Part shown: positions 7,525 to 18,223 of the stretch, piece after piece
Layout: each line of letters begins with the position of its first letter
Position numbering within the stretch: position 1 is the stretch's first letter
NCBI RefSeq assembly: GCF_007096385.1
Contig: NZ_VJWL01000001.1
Coordinates: 62,001 to 126,000, forward strand
DNA: 64,000 nucleotides
Direction of reading: 5' to 3'
From: Aliidiomarina halalkaliphila
Lineage (GTDB): Bacteria; Pseudomonadota; Gammaproteobacteria; Enterobacterales; Alteromonadaceae
Program-made: the position numbers and the translations under genes
The notes under the pieces: model-generated
The model's input: only the letters and a program-made list of their open reading frames with translations
The model's database searches: none
Told to the model about the DNA's origin: nothing

Positions 7525-8829
7525 ATGCAGGTTTCTGTAGAAGCAACTGAAGGTTTAGAGCGCCGGATTACCATCACGATTCCGGCTGAGAAGATTGATA
7601 CTGCGGTGAAAACGCAGATTCAACAAAAGGCACGTACTGTACGCATGGACGGTTTCCGTCCTGGAAAAGTACCAGTGCGCCTAGTCGCCAAGCGTTTTGG
7701 TCCTGAGATTCGCCAAGACGTGGTGATGGAGCAAATTCAGCGTCATTACATCGAAGCGTTAATTCAAGAGAAAATTAACCCAGCGGGTTCACCTCGCTTC
7801 GAAGCTAAAGTCGACGAAGAAGGCAAAGATTTAGAGTTTGTTGCAACGATCGAAATCTACCCAGAAATCGAATTAAAAGATTTGGATAAAGTGAAGGTTG
7901 AAAAGCCCGTTGCTGAAGTCACTGATAAAGACGTCGACAACATGCTTGAAACATTACGCAAGCAGCACGCAACCTTTAAAGAAGTAAAGCGTGGCGCGAA
8001 AGACGGCGATAAAGTTACCATGGATTTCCTCGGCCGTGTTGACGGCGAAGAATTCCAAGGTGGCAAAGCTGAAAATTTCGAATTGGAAATGGGCCAAGGC
8101 CGCATGATTCCAGGTTTTGAAGATGGCGTGAAAGGCTTGAAAGCCGGCGCTGAGAAAACCATCGAAGTGACCTTCCCTGAAGAGTATCATGCAGAAAACT
8201 TGAAAGGTAAGCCGGCTGAATTCGATTTAGTGATCAAGAAAGTTGAAGCGCCTGAATTGCCTGAATTGAATGATGAGTTTGCAAGCCAATTCGGTATTGG
8301 TGATGGCGGTATCGATGCCCTGCGTGCCGAAGTTCGCAAAAATATGGAGCGTGAGCTCAAAGGTGCCATTAAAAACAAGGTGAAGCAGCAGGTAATCAAA
8401 GGGTTACTGGCCGCTAATACAGATGTTCCTGTTCCTGCCGCCATGCGTGAACAAGAAATTAATGTATTGCGTCAGCAAGCGATGCAACGGTTTGGTGGCA
8501 ACGCTAAGAACATGCCTGAATTACCAGCCGACTTGTTTACTGAGCAAGCGGATGAGCGCGTAAAGGTGGGCTTGTTACTTGGCCAGGTAATTCGTGACAA
8601 TGAAATTAAAGTAGACGACGCGCGGGTTGAAGAAATGATTAACTCAACCGCTTCTGCCTATGAAGATCCGCAAGAAGTTGTGGCTTACTACAAGTCAAAC
8701 AACGAAGCATTACAACAAGTACAGAACGTTGTTCTGGAAGATCAGGCCATTGATCTGGTGCTTGAAAAGTCAAAAGTGACAGAGAAAACGTTGTCTTTTG
8801 ATCAAGTGATGAACCCTGAAGGCAAATAA
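7525..8829 (+). CDS. tig: Trigger factor
   Basis: A 434-residue ribosome-associated chaperone and peptidyl-prolyl isomerase that meets nascent chains at the exit tunnel. The N-terminal ribosome-binding domain carries the GFRPGKVP signature. The FKBP-type PPIase domain spans about 150-245 ([12 protein letters not shown] ... [14 protein letters not shown]), and the long helical C-terminal domain forms the chaperone cradle. Length matches the family (about 432). GAGGT precedes the ATG. It heads the tig-clpP-clpX-lon block but is separated from clpP by a terminator. Confidence 0.99.
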   Translation: MQVSVEATEGLERRITITIPAEKIDTAVKTQIQQKARTVRMDGFRPGKVPVRLVAKRFGPEIRQDVVMEQIQRHYIEALIQEKINPAGSPRFEAKVDEEGKDLEFVATIEIYPEIELKDLDKVKVEKPVAEVTDKDVDNMLETLRKQHATFKEVKRGAKDGDKVTMDFLGRVDGEEFQGGKAENFELEMGQGRMIPGFEDGVKGLKAGAEKTIEVTFPEEYHAENLKGKPAEFDLVIKKVEAPELPELNDEFASQFGIGDGGIDALRAEVRKNMERELKGAIKNKVKQQVIKGLLAANTDVPVPAAMREQEINVLRQQAMQRFGGNAKNMPELPADLFTEQADERVKVGLLLGQVIRDNEIKVDDARVEEMINSTASAYEDPQEVVAYYKSNNEALQQVQNVVLEDQAIDLVLEKSKVTEKTLSFDQVMNPEGK

Positions 8830-8859
8830 GCGTTTGCTGATTTTCTCAGGAATTGGTTT

Positions 8860-8896
8860 AATGGCTCGGGTGGAAACATCCGAGCCATTTTTTTTC
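8860..8896 (+). terminator. Intrinsic terminator after tig
   Basis: A strong stem AATGGCTCGG/CCGAGCCATT with a 9-nt loop, followed by eight T residues. It lies 30 bp after the tig stop and just before the clpP ribosome site, so clpP expression depends on read-through or on a promoter I cannot place. Confidence 0.9.
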
Positions 8897-8910
8897 TAGG
8901 AGAGTAGTGC

Positions 8911-9537
8911 ATGATGCGAGATTCAGTGCCGGACCCCATGGCAGCCTTAGTACCCATGGTGATTGAACAGACTGCGAAAGGCGAGCGTTCATTTGATATT
9001 TATTCGCGGTTACTCAAAGAAGGCATCATCTTTTTATGCGGGCCTGTTGAAGAACAGATGGCCAACCTCATTGTGGCGCAAATGTTATTTTTGGAATCAG
9101 AAAATCCAGAAAAGGACATCTATCTGTATATCAATTCACCCGGTGGCTCTGTCACCGCAGGCATGGCCATTTATGATACGATGCAGTTTATCCGCAACGA
9201 TGTCTCAACCATTTGTATTGGTCAGGCAGCAAGTATGGGCGCGTTTCTACTCGCCAGTGGTGCTAAAGACAAACGTTTTTGTTTACCAAATTCGCGAGTC
9301 ATGATTCATCAGCCGTTGGGCGGTTTTCAAGGGCAGGCATCAGACATAGAGATCCATGCCAAAGAAATATTGTATATTAAAGATAAGCTCAATCGTTTGT
9401 TAGCCGAGCATACCGGCCAAGATATTGAGCGCGTTGCCCAAGACACGGATCGCGACAACTTTATGAGCGCTGAAACAGCGGTGAAGTACGGTTTGGTTGA
9501 TAAAGTGTTAGAAAAGCGGCAGCAACAGAAGAAATAA
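8911..9537 (+). CDS. clpP: ClpP, ATP-dependent Clp protease proteolytic subunit
   Basis: A 208-residue serine peptidase forming the tetradecameric chamber fed by ClpX. The catalytic triad is complete: S108 in [11 protein letters not shown]133 in MIHQPLGG and D182 in the [14 protein letters not shown]-like region. Spacing of the three equals that in E. coli. AGGAGAG precedes the ATG at 8911; a second ATG follows directly. clpX starts 43 bp downstream and the two are surely co-expressed. Confidence 0.99.
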   Translation: MMRDSVPDPMAALVPMVIEQTAKGERSFDIYSRLLKEGIIFLCGPVEEQMANLIVAQMLFLESENPEKDIYLYINSPGGSVTAGMAIYDTMQFIRNDVSTICIGQAASMGAFLLASGAKDKRFCLPNSRVMIHQPLGGFQGQASDIEIHAKEILYIKDKLNRLLAEHTGQDIERVAQDTDRDNFMSAETAVKYGLVDKVLEKRQQQKK

Positions 9538-9580
9538 GTAGACTGGTTATTCTGGTCTACAGGAACGTCCGGAGAAGTAA

Positions 9581-10858
9581 ATGACTGATTCAACAACCGG
9601 TAGTGGTAAAGGTTCGAAGTCGCTGTATTGTACTTTTTGTGGCAAAAGCCAACATGAAGTGAAAAAGCTGATTGCAGGACCATCCGTATTCATCTGTGAT
9701 GAATGTGTTGATCTGTGTAACGATATTTTGCGCGAAGAAATTAAAAACATCGCGCCAAAGAGCAGTGAAGATAAACTACCGACGCCGAAAGAGATTCGGC
9801 AGCACCTTGATGATTACGTAATTGGTCAAGACCGCGCCAAACGCGTGCTTGCGGTTGCGGTATACAATCATTACAAGCGTTTACGCAATGCCGGCGTACA
9901 AGACGACATTGAACTAGGTAAGAGTAACATTCTGTTAATTGGCCCTACAGGTAGCGGTAAAACTCTGCTTGCGGAAACCCTTGCGCGGTTTCTAGATGTG
10001 CCTTTTACCATGGCGGATGCCACCACATTAACGGAAGCCGGTTATGTGGGTGAAGATGTTGAGAATATTATTCAGAAATTACTACAGAAGTGTGATTACG
10101 ACGCGGCAAAAGCAGAGCGCGGCATTGTTTATATTGATGAGATCGATAAGATCTCACGTAAATCAGACAATCCGTCGATCACACGTGACGTAAGCGGTGA
10201 GGGTGTTCAGCAAGCACTTCTGAAATTGATTGAAGGAACGGTGGCTTCTGTACCTCCACAAGGTGGACGTAAGCATCCGCAGCAAGAGTTCGTGCAAGTC
10301 GACACGTCAAAAATCTTGTTTGTGTGCGGTGGTGCTTTTGCCGGATTGGAAAAAGTCATTGAACAGCGCTTAGCGACAGGCACCGGGATTGGTTTTGGTG
10401 CTGAAGTGAAGAGCAAAAATGAGAAACAGCAGATTGACCTACTCACGCAAGTGGAGCCAGAAGATCTCGTAAAATACGGTTTGATCCCTGAGTTTATTGG
10501 GCGTCTACCTGTTGTTGCCAGTCTGACTGAACTAGATGAAGATGCTCTCGTGCAAATTCTCAGCGAGCCGAAAAATGCACTCACGAAGCAATATGGTGCA
10601 TTGTTAGGTATGGAGAAAGTTGATCTGGAGTTCCGTGAGGATGCATTGCGCGCTATTGCTCGTAAAGCGATGCAGCGGAAAACCGGCGCGCGCGGACTGC
10701 GCTCGATCGTTGAAGATGTATTGCTAGGTACTATGTACGAGCTTCCATCGATGACGAACGTTAGCAAAGTGGTGATCGATGAATCTGTGATCAAAGGAGA
10801 TTCCGATCCCATTCTCATCTATGAAAATAGCCAGGATGCCCAAGCATCTGGCGAATAA
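9581..10858 (+). CDS. clpX: ClpX, unfoldase ATPase of ClpXP
   Basis: A 425-residue AAA+ unfoldase. The N-terminal zinc-binding domain shows CTFCGKS and CDECVDLC (substrate and adaptor binding). Walker A GPTGSGKT is near residue 121, Walker [10 protein letters not shown] near 185. The GYVGED pore loop, the LIGF-type IGFGAEV loop that docks on ClpP, sensor 2 and the C-terminal small domain follow. GGAGAAG precedes the ATG. A terminator follows directly. Confidence 0.99.
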   Translation: MTDSTTGSGKGSKSLYCTFCGKSQHEVKKLIAGPSVFICDECVDLCNDILREEIKNIAPKSSEDKLPTPKEIRQHLDDYVIGQDRAKRVLAVAVYNHYKRLRNAGVQDDIELGKSNILLIGPTGSGKTLLAETLARFLDVPFTMADATTLTEAGYVGEDVENIIQKLLQKCDYDAAKAERGIVYIDEIDKISRKSDNPSITRDVSGEGVQQALLKLIEGTVASVPPQGGRKHPQQEFVQVDTSKILFVCGGAFAGLEKVIEQRLATGTGIGFGAEVKSKNEKQQIDLLTQVEPEDLVKYGLIPEFIGRLPVVASLTELDEDALVQILSEPKNALTKQYGALLGMEKVDLEFREDALRAIARKAMQRKTGARGLRSIVEDVLLGTMYELPSMTNVSKVVIDESVIKGDSDPILIYENSQDAQASGE

Positions 10859-10868
10859 ATCGACAATC

Positions 10869-10892
10869 AAGGGGCCGCTCGGCCCCTTTTTC
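10869..10892 (+). terminator. Intrinsic terminator after clpX
   Basis: AAGGGGCC/GGCCCCTT stem with a 4-nt loop and a T run, 11 bp after the clpX stop. It isolates lon transcription. Confidence 0.93.
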
Positions 10893-10902
10893 ATAAAAGC
10901 CA

Positions 10903-10929
10903 TTGAACTTTCTCAGTTAAGCCGCATAT
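10903..10929 (+). promoter_or_regulatory. Sigma-32 (heat-shock) promoter of lon
   Basis: TTGAAC (10903-10908) and CCGCATAT (10922-10929, 7/8 of CCCCATNT) have the spacing of the grpE promoter in this window (14 bp between TTGAA and the -10 element). lon is a known sigma-32 gene in E. coli; the assignment here rests on the sequence match. Confidence 0.65.
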
Positions 10930-10953
10930 TAGAGAGTAAGATAACGTATTCGG

Positions 10954-13341
10954 ATGATGATTATGGACGCAGAAATGACAGAATCGAGCGGTAAACGTCA
11001 GGGGATGCCAGTGCTTCCACTGCGGGATGTTGTAGTGTACCCGCATATGGTGATTCCTTTGTTTGTAGGGCGTGAGAAATCAATTCGCTGCCTTGATGCA
11101 GCCATGGACGACAATAAAGAAATTTTTCTGGTGGCCCAGAAAGACGCCGGCGTAGAAGAACCCGAATCAGAAGATATTTATGAAGTGGGCGCCATTGCGA
11201 CCATTTTGCAACTACTGAAACTCCCCGACGGCACCGTTAAAGTGCTTGTTGAAGGAACACGCAGAGCGCGCGTGACACAATGGAATCCAGACGGTGATTT
11301 TTTCCGAGCCGATGTAGAAGAATTGGTGTGCGAGCAAATCGACGAGCGAGAAGAAGAAATTCTCGTGCGTTCGGCGTTGAATCAATTTGAAGGCTACGTA
11401 AAGCTCAATAAAAAGACGCCTCCGGAAGTGTTAACGTCACTCAATGGCATCGACGATGCGGATCGACTAGCTGATACGATGGCTGCTCACATGCCATTGA
11501 AATTGAACGATAAGCAACGGGTTTTGGAAATTGTCAGCGTACAAGATCGTCTTGAGCATTTGATGGCGCTGATGGAAGGCGAGATCGATATTTTGCAGGT
11601 TGAACGTAAAATTCGGAATCGTGTGAAGCAACAGATGGAGAAAAGCCAGCGCGAGTATTATCTGAATGAGCAAATGAAAGCGATTCAGAAAGAGCTCGGT
11701 GAAGGCGAAGACGGTGTTGACGAGTTTGAAGCGCTATCAAAGAAAATTGAAGCGGCACAAATGCCGAAAGAAGCCTTAGATAAAACTAAGGCCGAGTTAC
11801 AGAAGCTACGAATGATGTCGCCAATGTCGGCGGAAGCAACAGTCGTGCGCAGCTATATCGATTGGATGACTGGTGTACCTTGGTTTAAGAAGTCGCGGGT
11901 GAAAAAGAGCCTTACCGATGCCGAGGCGATTCTCAACGCCGATCATTATGGGTTAGAAAAGGTTAAAGAGCGCATTCTTGATTACCTTGCGGTGCAACAG
12001 CGCAGCAAAAAGGTACGCGGTCCTATTCTATGTCTCGTTGGTCCACCGGGTGTGGGTAAAACCTCGCTCGGGCAATCTATTGCCAAGGCAACTGGCCGCA
12101 AATATGTGCGCATGGCGCTTGGTGGCGTGCGTGATGAAGCCGAAATCCGTGGGCACCGCCGCACCTATATTGGCTCAATGCCAGGCAAGTTGATGCAGAA
12201 AATGGCCAAAGTCGGAGTGCGGAATCCTCTATTCTTGCTCGACGAAATCGACAAAATGTCGTCGGATATGCGTGGTGATCCATCATCGGCGCTGCTTGAA
12301 GTACTCGACCCCGAGCAAAACAGTACCTTCAACGACCATTACCTCGAAGTTGATTACGACTTGTCGGATGTAATGTTCGTTGCAACGTCGAATAGCATGA
12401 ATATTCCAGCGCCGTTACTGGACCGAATGGAAGTGATTCGTTTATCGGGCTACACCGAAGATGAAAAACTAAACATTGCTAAGCAACACTTGCTGAACAA
12501 GCAAATGGAGCGCAATGGGTTACGTAAAGGCGAGGTGGATATCGCCGACGACGCGATTCTTGGCATTATTCGTTATTACACGCGAGAAGCGGGTGTGCGG
12601 AACTTAGAACGTGAAATTTCCACGCTCTGTCGGAAATCGGTACGTCGTATTTTGCTCGATAAGAAGTTGAAGAAAGTTAAAATCACCGAGAAGAACCTCG
12701 AAGATTTTCTTGGTGTTCGCCGATTCGATTTTGGCAAAGCCGAAGAAGAAAACCAAATTGGTCAAGTGACCGGTTTGGCGTGGACACAGGTGGGTGGTGA
12801 TCTATTGACGATCGAGGCCACCAGCGTGCCCGGGAAGGGGAAGGTGGCCTGCACCGGCTCCCTAGGTGATGTGATGAAGGAATCTATCAGTACGGCGATG
12901 ACCGTTGTGCGCAGTCGCGCAGAGAAATTGGGTATCGCGGACGATTTCCACGAGAAGCGAGATGTACATGTGCATGTTCCAGAAGGGGCGACTCCGAAGG
13001 ATGGACCAAGTGCAGGTATCGCTATGGTCACTGCATTAGTTTCCTCGTTAACGGGAAATCCGGTGCGTGCTGATGTTGCCATGACAGGTGAAATTACCCT
13101 GCGTGGTGAGGTGTTAGCCATCGGTGGATTGAAAGAAAAATTACTTGCAGCACACCGTGGTGGCATCAAACGAGTGCTTATTCCGAAAGAAAATGAGCGC
13201 GATCTCAAGGAAATTTCAGATAATGTGAAGGCAGATCTGGAAATTTTCCCTGTTCAGTGGATAGATGACGTGCTTACTTTTGCTTTGGCAGAAAAACCAT
13301 ATAAGCCTCAGAAAAATAAGAAGAAAACGTCAAAAAAATAG
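10954..13341 (+). CDS. lon: Lon, ATP-dependent protease La
   Basis: A 795-residue hexameric AAA+ protease that degrades misfolded and regulatory proteins. The N-terminal LON substrate domain (about 15-210) is followed by a coiled region, an AAA+ module (Walker [10 protein letters not shown] near 363, Walker [11 protein letters not shown]) and a C-terminal protease domain with the Ser-Lys dyad S686 (KDGPSAG) and K729 (GGLKEK), 43 residues apart as in E. coli. The C terminus ends in a short lysine-rich tail. The exact start is uncertain: ATGs at 10954, 10957, 10963 and 10975 are in frame and none has a strong ribosome site. Confidence 0.98.
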   Translation: MMIMDAEMTESSGKRQGMPVLPLRDVVVYPHMVIPLFVGREKSIRCLDAAMDDNKEIFLVAQKDAGVEEPESEDIYEVGAIATILQLLKLPDGTVKVLVEGTRRARVTQWNPDGDFFRADVEELVCEQIDEREEEILVRSALNQFEGYVKLNKKTPPEVLTSLNGIDDADRLADTMAAHMPLKLNDKQRVLEIVSVQDRLEHLMALMEGEIDILQVERKIRNRVKQQMEKSQREYYLNEQMKAIQKELGEGEDGVDEFEALSKKIEAAQMPKEALDKTKAELQKLRMMSPMSAEATVVRSYIDWMTGVPWFKKSRVKKSLTDAEAILNADHYGLEKVKERILDYLAVQQRSKKVRGPILCLVGPPGVGKTSLGQSIAKATGRKYVRMALGGVRDEAEIRGHRRTYIGSMPGKLMQKMAKVGVRNPLFLLDEIDKMSSDMRGDPSSALLEVLDPEQNSTFNDHYLEVDYDLSDVMFVATSNSMNIPAPLLDRMEVIRLSGYTEDEKLNIAKQHLLNKQMERNGLRKGEVDIADDAILGIIRYYTREAGVRNLEREISTLCRKSVRRILLDKKLKKVKITEKNLEDFLGVRRFDFGKAEEENQIGQVTGLAWTQVGGDLLTIEATSVPGKGKVACTGSLGDVMKESISTAMTVVRSRAEKLGIADDFHEKRDVHVHVPEGATPKDGPSAGIAMVTALVSSLTGNPVRADVAMTGEITLRGEVLAIGGLKEKLLAAHRGGIKRVLIPKENERDLKEISDNVKADLEIFPVQWIDDVLTFALAEKPYKPQKNKKKTSKK

Positions 13342-13508
13342 CTATTCATTAGGTGGTTTTTTAGGCGGAATGAAGAAAATTTGTTAAATTTTACAGAAAA
13401 AGGCTTTTCATCCGAAATCACTGTGATAGCCTAAGCAAAGTCGCCCACGCCTTTATGCTGTAAGGCATGCAGGGAAAATGGGTGTCTCAAAATGAGCATC
13501 AGGGATGC

Positions 13509-13537
13509 TTGAACTAATGGTATAAGCTTGTTATAAA
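13509..13537 (+). promoter_or_regulatory. Promoter of hupB
   Basis: TTGAAC (13509-13514, 4/6) and TATAAA (13532-13537, 5/6) are separated by 17 bp, about 70 bp before the hupB start. The rest of the 272-bp lon-hupB gap shows no gene. Confidence 0.65.
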
Positions 13538-13613
13538 CTTTGCTGGCCCATTGAAACTACATGGAACAATGGAACCACGGAACTCCATAATAACAATCTA
13601 AGGGGATGATACT

Positions 13614-13886
13614 GTGAACAAGTCTCAGCTTATTGACAAAATCGCAGCAGACGCAGAACTTTCAAAGGCAGCTGCCGGTCGCGCTCTTGACTCTTTTATC
13701 AGCGCAGTAACAGATGCACTGAAGAAGGACGACCAAGTTGCACTGGTAGGTTTCGGTACGTTTACCGTTCGTGAGCGTTCAGCTCGCACCGGTCGTAACC
13801 CGCAAACTGGCCAGACTATTCAGATTTCAGCTGCAAAAGTACCAGCCTTCAAAGCGGGTAAAGCACTGAAAGACGCGGTAAACTAA
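13614..13886 (+). CDS. hupB: HU-family DNA-binding protein, beta type
   Basis: A 90-residue histone-like protein that bends and compacts DNA as a dimer. It begins [28 protein letters not shown]; the DNA-binding arm signature [22 protein letters not shown] is complete. The start codon is GTG, placed by AAGGGGA 8 bp upstream; the nearby ATG at 13606 leads at once to a stop. Its position between lon and ppiD is the standard hupB location. Confidence 0.98.
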   Translation: MNKSQLIDKIAADAELSKAAAGRALDSFISAVTDALKKDDQVALVGFGTFTVRERSARTGRNPQTGQTIQISAAKVPAFKAGKALKDAVN

Positions 13887-13900
13887 AGTAGTAACCCATT

Positions 13901-13928
13901 CTGACACGCCGCGATATTGTGTTATAAT
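13901..13928 (+). promoter_or_regulatory. Near-consensus sigma-70 promoter between hupB and ppiD
   Basis: CTGACA (13901-13906, 5/6) and a perfect TATAAT (13923-13928) with a 16-bp spacer. The predicted start near 13935 is only about 15 bp before the stem of the terminator at 13950. It may drive ppiD by read-through or make a short RNA. Confidence 0.65.
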
Positions 13929-13949
13929 CCGCGGCGCGATGACTGCAAG

Positions 13950-13975
13950 AAGCGCATCGCCTGATGCGCTTTTTT
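13950..13975 (+). terminator. Intrinsic terminator between hupB and ppiD
   Basis: A perfect 9-bp stem AAGCGCATC/GATGCGCTT with a 4-nt loop and a run of six T. It ends hupB transcription and would also stop most transcripts from the promoter at 13901-13928. Confidence 0.92.
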
Positions 13976-14024
13976 CATGTCAAGGGTTTACATAACTGCG
14001 GTTAGTGTTGAAAAGAGATAAACC

Positions 14025-15893
14025 ATGCTCGATAGGATTCGTGAAGGGTCACAGGGGCCAATAGTAAGGGTCATCCTGTTTCTAATAATAGTTGCATTCG
14101 CATTTACTGGTGTTAGCGCGTATTTAGGCGGCGGTGCCTCCGATTACGTGGCAAAAGTAAATGATCAAGAAATCACTCGCGCAGCGTTCGAGCGCCAGTA
14201 TCAAAATCAACGCTCAATGATGGAGCAACAGTTTGGCGATATGTTCAACCTGTTAGCTGCTGACGAGAACTATATGCGGCAAATGCGTCGTGATGTTCTG
14301 GAGCAAATGATTGAAGAACAACTGGCAATAGAACTCGCTGGCAAAATTGGTATTAAACAATCGAGCCAAGTGCTGCGAGAACAGATCCGACAAATGCCTG
14401 AATTTCAGGTCGGCGGCCAGTTCGACAACAACCTTTATTTACGCTTACTTAATAACGCGGGCTATACACCTGAAATGTTCCGCGATTATCTGCAAGCGGA
14501 AATGAGCCGCATTATGATGCTGCAAGGCGTGTTGGGTTCTGAATTTGCTCTGCCTCATGAAATTGAGCGTATGCAGATGCTGCAAAATGAGCGCCGCTCA
14601 GGCCGCTTTGCAACGATTTCAGTAGAGCGGTTCGCCGATCAAGTTGAGGTGACCGACGAAGCGGTTGAGAACTTCTACTTTGATAATCAAGAGCAGTTCC
14701 GTCAGGAAGAGCGTATCCGCTTAGCCTACGTTGCGCTTGATTTTAACGATGTAGTCGCCACGATCGACGTGAGCGATAGCGAAGTTCGTGCCTACTACGA
14801 CGATAACCCTGCGGTGTTTGCGTCAGAAGAACTGCGCTCGATTGCGCATATCTTGGTTGAATTCGGTGATGATGAAGACGCGGCGTATGCGCGGATTCAA
14901 GGGATTCAAGCGCGTTTAGAGGAAGGTGAAGACTTTGCCGACCTAGCGGCGGCGGAATCTGATGATATGTTCAGCGGCGAAGATGGTGGTGAATTAGGAC
15001 GGTTAGAGCGTGACAGCTTCGATCCTGATCTTGAAGATGCGGGTTTTGCCCTTGCTGAAGAAGGGGATGTTTCTGGTATTGTTCGCTCTGAATTCGGCTT
15101 CCACTTAGTAAAGCTCACTGAACTGGTCCCTGCGGAAACAACCTCATTTGCTGATGTTGAAGCGGATATTCGCCGCAACATTGCGCAAGCAGAGGCGGAA
15201 CGTGTGTATTTCGAACTGCAGCAACAGTTGGCACGATTGACCTTTGAGTATCCAGATACCCTTGAGGTGGCTGCAGAAGAGCTTGGTTTAACGATTCAAA
15301 CGTCTCCGTGGATCCGTCGCGCACAAGCGCCGGAAGGCTACGACGACCCACGCCTACTTGCCGAAGCGTTTTCGGACGATGTACGTGAGTTGGACATGAA
15401 TAGTGAACTGGTAGAGCTTGACCGCCGCTCATTAGTGGTGCGTGCAGATGACTATGAATCAGCGCGTATCCGTGACCTCGCTGAAGTGCGTAATGATATA
15501 TATGCGTACCTAGCTGAGCAGCAAGCTGAGCGTTTAGCCAAAGAATATGCGGAAAGCTTATTGGCGCAGCTCCAAGCAGGTGAAGCGATCACTGACGAGA
15601 ACGTCGCGTTCCGGGCAATTGAAGCAGCCCCACGCTTTGGTGGTGAACTGCCTGGTGCGGTGCGTCAACAGCTCTTCCGTATGGCGCATTCAGACAGCGC
15701 GACATATGCAGCGGTGACCTTAGCAAATGGTGACGCAGCTATCATTGAGCTCACGCACGTGATGCCTGGCGTTCCTGATGCAGCTGAACAGCAACGTTTT
15801 GGTCGTCAGATTGAAGGACAACGTTCTGAGCTAGCCTATCAGGCGCTGATGGAAGGTCTGAAATCAAAAGCGAAGATTGAACGTCGCCTCTAA
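14025..15893 (+). CDS. ppiD: PpiD, membrane-anchored periplasmic chaperone
   Basis: A 622-residue SurA-like chaperone attached to the inner membrane near the Sec translocon. It has a short cytosolic N terminus, one transmembrane helix (about 14-34), the SurA_N chaperone region, a parvulin domain (about 265-360, AHILVEFGDDEDAAYARIQGI ... FGFHLVKLTEL) and a C-terminal helical domain. The parvulin domain of PpiD is generally inactive or weak. Weak GAGAT precedes the ATG. Length matches the family. Confidence 0.97.
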   Translation: MLDRIREGSQGPIVRVILFLIIVAFAFTGVSAYLGGGASDYVAKVNDQEITRAAFERQYQNQRSMMEQQFGDMFNLLAADENYMRQMRRDVLEQMIEEQLAIELAGKIGIKQSSQVLREQIRQMPEFQVGGQFDNNLYLRLLNNAGYTPEMFRDYLQAEMSRIMMLQGVLGSEFALPHEIERMQMLQNERRSGRFATISVERFADQVEVTDEAVENFYFDNQEQFRQEERIRLAYVALDFNDVVATIDVSDSEVRAYYDDNPAVFASEELRSIAHILVEFGDDEDAAYARIQGIQARLEEGEDFADLAAAESDDMFSGEDGGELGRLERDSFDPDLEDAGFALAEEGDVSGIVRSEFGFHLVKLTELVPAETTSFADVEADIRRNIAQAEAERVYFELQQQLARLTFEYPDTLEVAAEELGLTIQTSPWIRRAQAPEGYDDPRLLAEAFSDDVRELDMNSELVELDRRSLVVRADDYESARIRDLAEVRNDIYAYLAEQQAERLAKEYAESLLAQLQAGEAITDENVAFRAIEAAPRFGGELPGAVRQQLFRMAHSDSATYAAVTLANGDAAIIELTHVMPGVPDAAEQQRFGRQIEGQRSELAYQALMEGLKSKAKIERRL

Positions 15894-15911
15894 AATTAAC
15901 GCGATGAATGT

Positions 15912-15952
15912 AAAAAAGCCGAGCGAGGGTGTTTCCCAGCTCGGCTTTTCTT
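15912..15952. terminator. Bidirectional terminator between ppiD and the OsmC-YcaO gene
   Basis: AAAAAGCCGAGC/GCTCGGCTTTT stem with a 14-nt loop. A tracts upstream and T tracts downstream allow it to end both convergent genes. Confidence 0.88.
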
Positions 15953-15968
15953 TATCTGCTCCGGTGTT

Positions 15969-18155
15969 TTATCGCGCAGCCTTCGCTGCCCGTGCCGCGT
16001 GCAGCTTCTTATAGCTCTCAATGAGGCGCAGGTGCTTGTCTAAGCCTTCTAACTGCATGTTCGTGGGAGTGAGGCCATGAAAGCGAATATCGCCGTTCAC
16101 AGAGCCTACCACGGCGTCCATAACGGATGTGCCGTACATACGTTGAAAACTGGCTAAGTAATCCTCAAGCGAAAGATCGTCACTGAGAACTACCTCTAAT
16201 ACTGCATGCACCGCTCGGTAAAACAGGACCCGCTCGACCGTATTGTCGTTGTACTGTAGGAAGCTCTCGACAAATTCGTAGGCGGCTTCATGCTCTTGTA
16301 AGGCAAGACAGATTAACAATTTCAGTTCGAGGATCGTTAATTGGCCCCATACGGTGTTCTCGTCAAACTCAACGCCTATGAGCGTGATAATATCAGTGTA
16401 ATTATCCAGCTGGCTTTCTTCTAAACGATTTAACAGATCGGCAAGTGCGTCATCGCTTAGCCGGTGCAGGTTGAGAATATCTTCACGGTAGTCGAGGGCA
16501 ACATTGGTATTATCCCAAATCAAATCTTCCACAGGGTACACTTCCGAATAACCAGGCACGAGAATGCGACAGACTGGCGCGCCAAGATCCTCATGGACGG
16601 TCATATACACTTCTTTGCCCATATCTGCCAAGATCGCAAACAAAGTGTCAGCTTCCGCTTGATTGGTTCCAGAGAAATCCCACTCATGGAATGGGTAATC
16701 CGCCTTTGCGCTAAAAAAGCGCCAGGAAATCACCCCGGTAGAATCGATAAAGTGTTCAACGAAATTATTCGGCTCGGTTACTGCCATCGAGTTAAACGTT
16801 GGTAATGGGATATCGTTTAAGCCTTCAAAGCTCCGTCCTTGTAACAATTCTGTAAGACTACGTTCTAAGGCAACTTGTAAACTTGGATGGGCGCCAAACG
16901 ACGCAAATACACCGCCGGTACGCGGGTTCATCAGGGTAACGCAGGCAACTGGGAACTGGCCACCAAGAGAAGCGTCTTTCACATACACAGGAAAGCCTTG
17001 AGCCTCCAATGCCGCAATGGCTTCTACTAAGTCTGGATACTTGGCAAGAACGTCAGCAGGCACATCGGGAAGCGTGATTTCTTCTTCGATAATGCGCTTT
17101 TTTACGGCCCGTTCAAAAATTTCCGACAGGCATTGTACTTGCGCCTCAGCTAATGTGTTTCCGGCACTCATCCCGTTACTGAGAAATAAATTTTCAATTA
17201 AGTTGGATGGAAAATAGACGGTTTCACCGTCGGATTGACGGACATAAGGCAGGGCACAGATACCCCGTTTCCGATTACCGGAGTTAGTATCAATCAAATG
17301 GGAGCCGCGCAGCTCGCCTTCTGGGTCGTATATCTCCCGACAATAGGTGTCTAAAAGTCCGTCGGGTAAGGCATCGTCTGGGCTCAGTTGGAACCATTGT
17401 TCAGTTGGATAATGTACAAAGTCACTGGTGCTAATTTCCTCTCCAAAGAACTGGTCATTGTAGAAGAAGTTACAACTTAAGCGCTCGATAAATTCACCCA
17501 GGGCAGAGCAGAGTGCGCTTTCTTTGGTAGCGCCTTTGCCATTGGTGAAACACATGGGGGAGGCGGCATCGCGAATATGTAATGACCAAACGTGCGGTAC
17601 TATATTGCGCCAAGATGCGATCTCAATCTTCATCCCCAAGTCCGCGAGAATAGCGGTCATATTTGCAATGGTTTGCTCAAGGGGGAGATCTTTACCCGGA
17701 ATATAAGTAGCGGTTCCTTCAGGAGGCTTGGCAAGTAATAGCGCTTGGGCGTCTTGGTCGAGGTTTTCAACGGTCTCAATCTGAAAATCGGGCCCGGTTT
17801 GCACGACTTTTTTTACCGTACAGCGGTCGATTGACCGTAAAATGCCTTCACGATCCCGCTCGGAAATCGATTCAGGCAGTTCGACCTGAATTTTAAAAAT
17901 CTGGTTATAGCGGTTTTCGGGATCAACGATATTGTTTTGCGATAAGCGAATATTCTCGGTAGGAATATCTCGTGCTACACAATACACCTTCACGAAATAA
18001 GCCGCACAGAGTGCAGATGAGGCGAGAAAATAATCAAAGGGGCTTGGAGCAGAGCCATCGCCTTTGTAACGAATGGGTTGGTCGGTAATGACCGTAAAAT
18101 CGTCAAACTTAGCTTCTAAGCGAAGGTTGTCGAGAAAATTGACTTTAATTTCCAT
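15969..18155 (-). CDS. OsmC domain-YcaO domain fusion protein
   Basis: A 728-residue fusion. Residues 1-140 form an OsmC-like domain (MEIKVNFLDNLRLEAKFDDFTV ... CAAYFVKVYCVARDIP ... RCTVKK), a family of thiol-dependent peroxidases or carriers. Residues about 160-580 form a YcaO domain with the ATP-binding Glu-rich helices SALGEFIERLSC and CLSEIFERAVKKR, and a C-terminal tail with helical repeats as in E. coli YcaO. YcaO enzymes phosphorylate backbone amides with ATP; E. coli YcaO assists RimO in methylthiolating ribosomal protein S12. The OsmC partner suggests sulfur or thiol handling in that pathway, which is inference. It stands alone, transcribed convergently with ppiD. Confidence 0.9.
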   Translation of the reverse strand: MEIKVNFLDNLRLEAKFDDFTVITDQPIRYKGDGSAPSPFDYFLASSALCAAYFVKVYCVARDIPTENIRLSQNNIVDPENRYNQIFKIQVELPESISERDREGILRSIDRCTVKKVVQTGPDFQIETVENLDQDAQALLLAKPPEGTATYIPGKDLPLEQTIANMTAILADLGMKIEIASWRNIVPHVWSLHIRDAASPMCFTNGKGATKESALCSALGEFIERLSCNFFYNDQFFGEEISTSDFVHYPTEQWFQLSPDDALPDGLLDTYCREIYDPEGELRGSHLIDTNSGNRKRGICALPYVRQSDGETVYFPSNLIENLFLSNGMSAGNTLAEAQVQCLSEIFERAVKKRIIEEEITLPDVPADVLAKYPDLVEAIAALEAQGFPVYVKDASLGGQFPVACVTLMNPRTGGVFASFGAHPSLQVALERSLTELLQGRSFEGLNDIPLPTFNSMAVTEPNNFVEHFIDSTGVISWRFFSAKADYPFHEWDFSGTNQAEADTLFAILADMGKEVYMTVHEDLGAPVCRILVPGYSEVYPVEDLIWDNTNVALDYREDILNLHRLSDDALADLLNRLEESQLDNYTDIITLIGVEFDENTVWGQLTILELKLLICLALQEHEAAYEFVESFLQYNDNTVERVLFYRAVHAVLEVVLSDDLSLEDYLASFQRMYGTSVMDAVVGSVNGDIRFHGLTPTNMQLEGLDKHLRLIESYKKLHAARAAKAAR

Positions 18156-18223
18156 GCACAGGGTACCGAGGTTAGGCAGTCGGATGATATGCCGTATTGT
18201 ACCTTGTTTTGGTGGATTAATCT

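Noticed and set aside
10207-10818. A 203-codon minus-strand frame inside clpX
   Set aside because: Ser/Arg/Thr-rich antisense shadow of clpX with no recognisable domain.
15969-18155. A thiazole/oxazole-modified peptide (RiPP) cluster around YcaO
   Set aside because: No precursor peptide, dehydrogenase, protease or exporter gene is adjacent; the protein resembles housekeeping YcaO.
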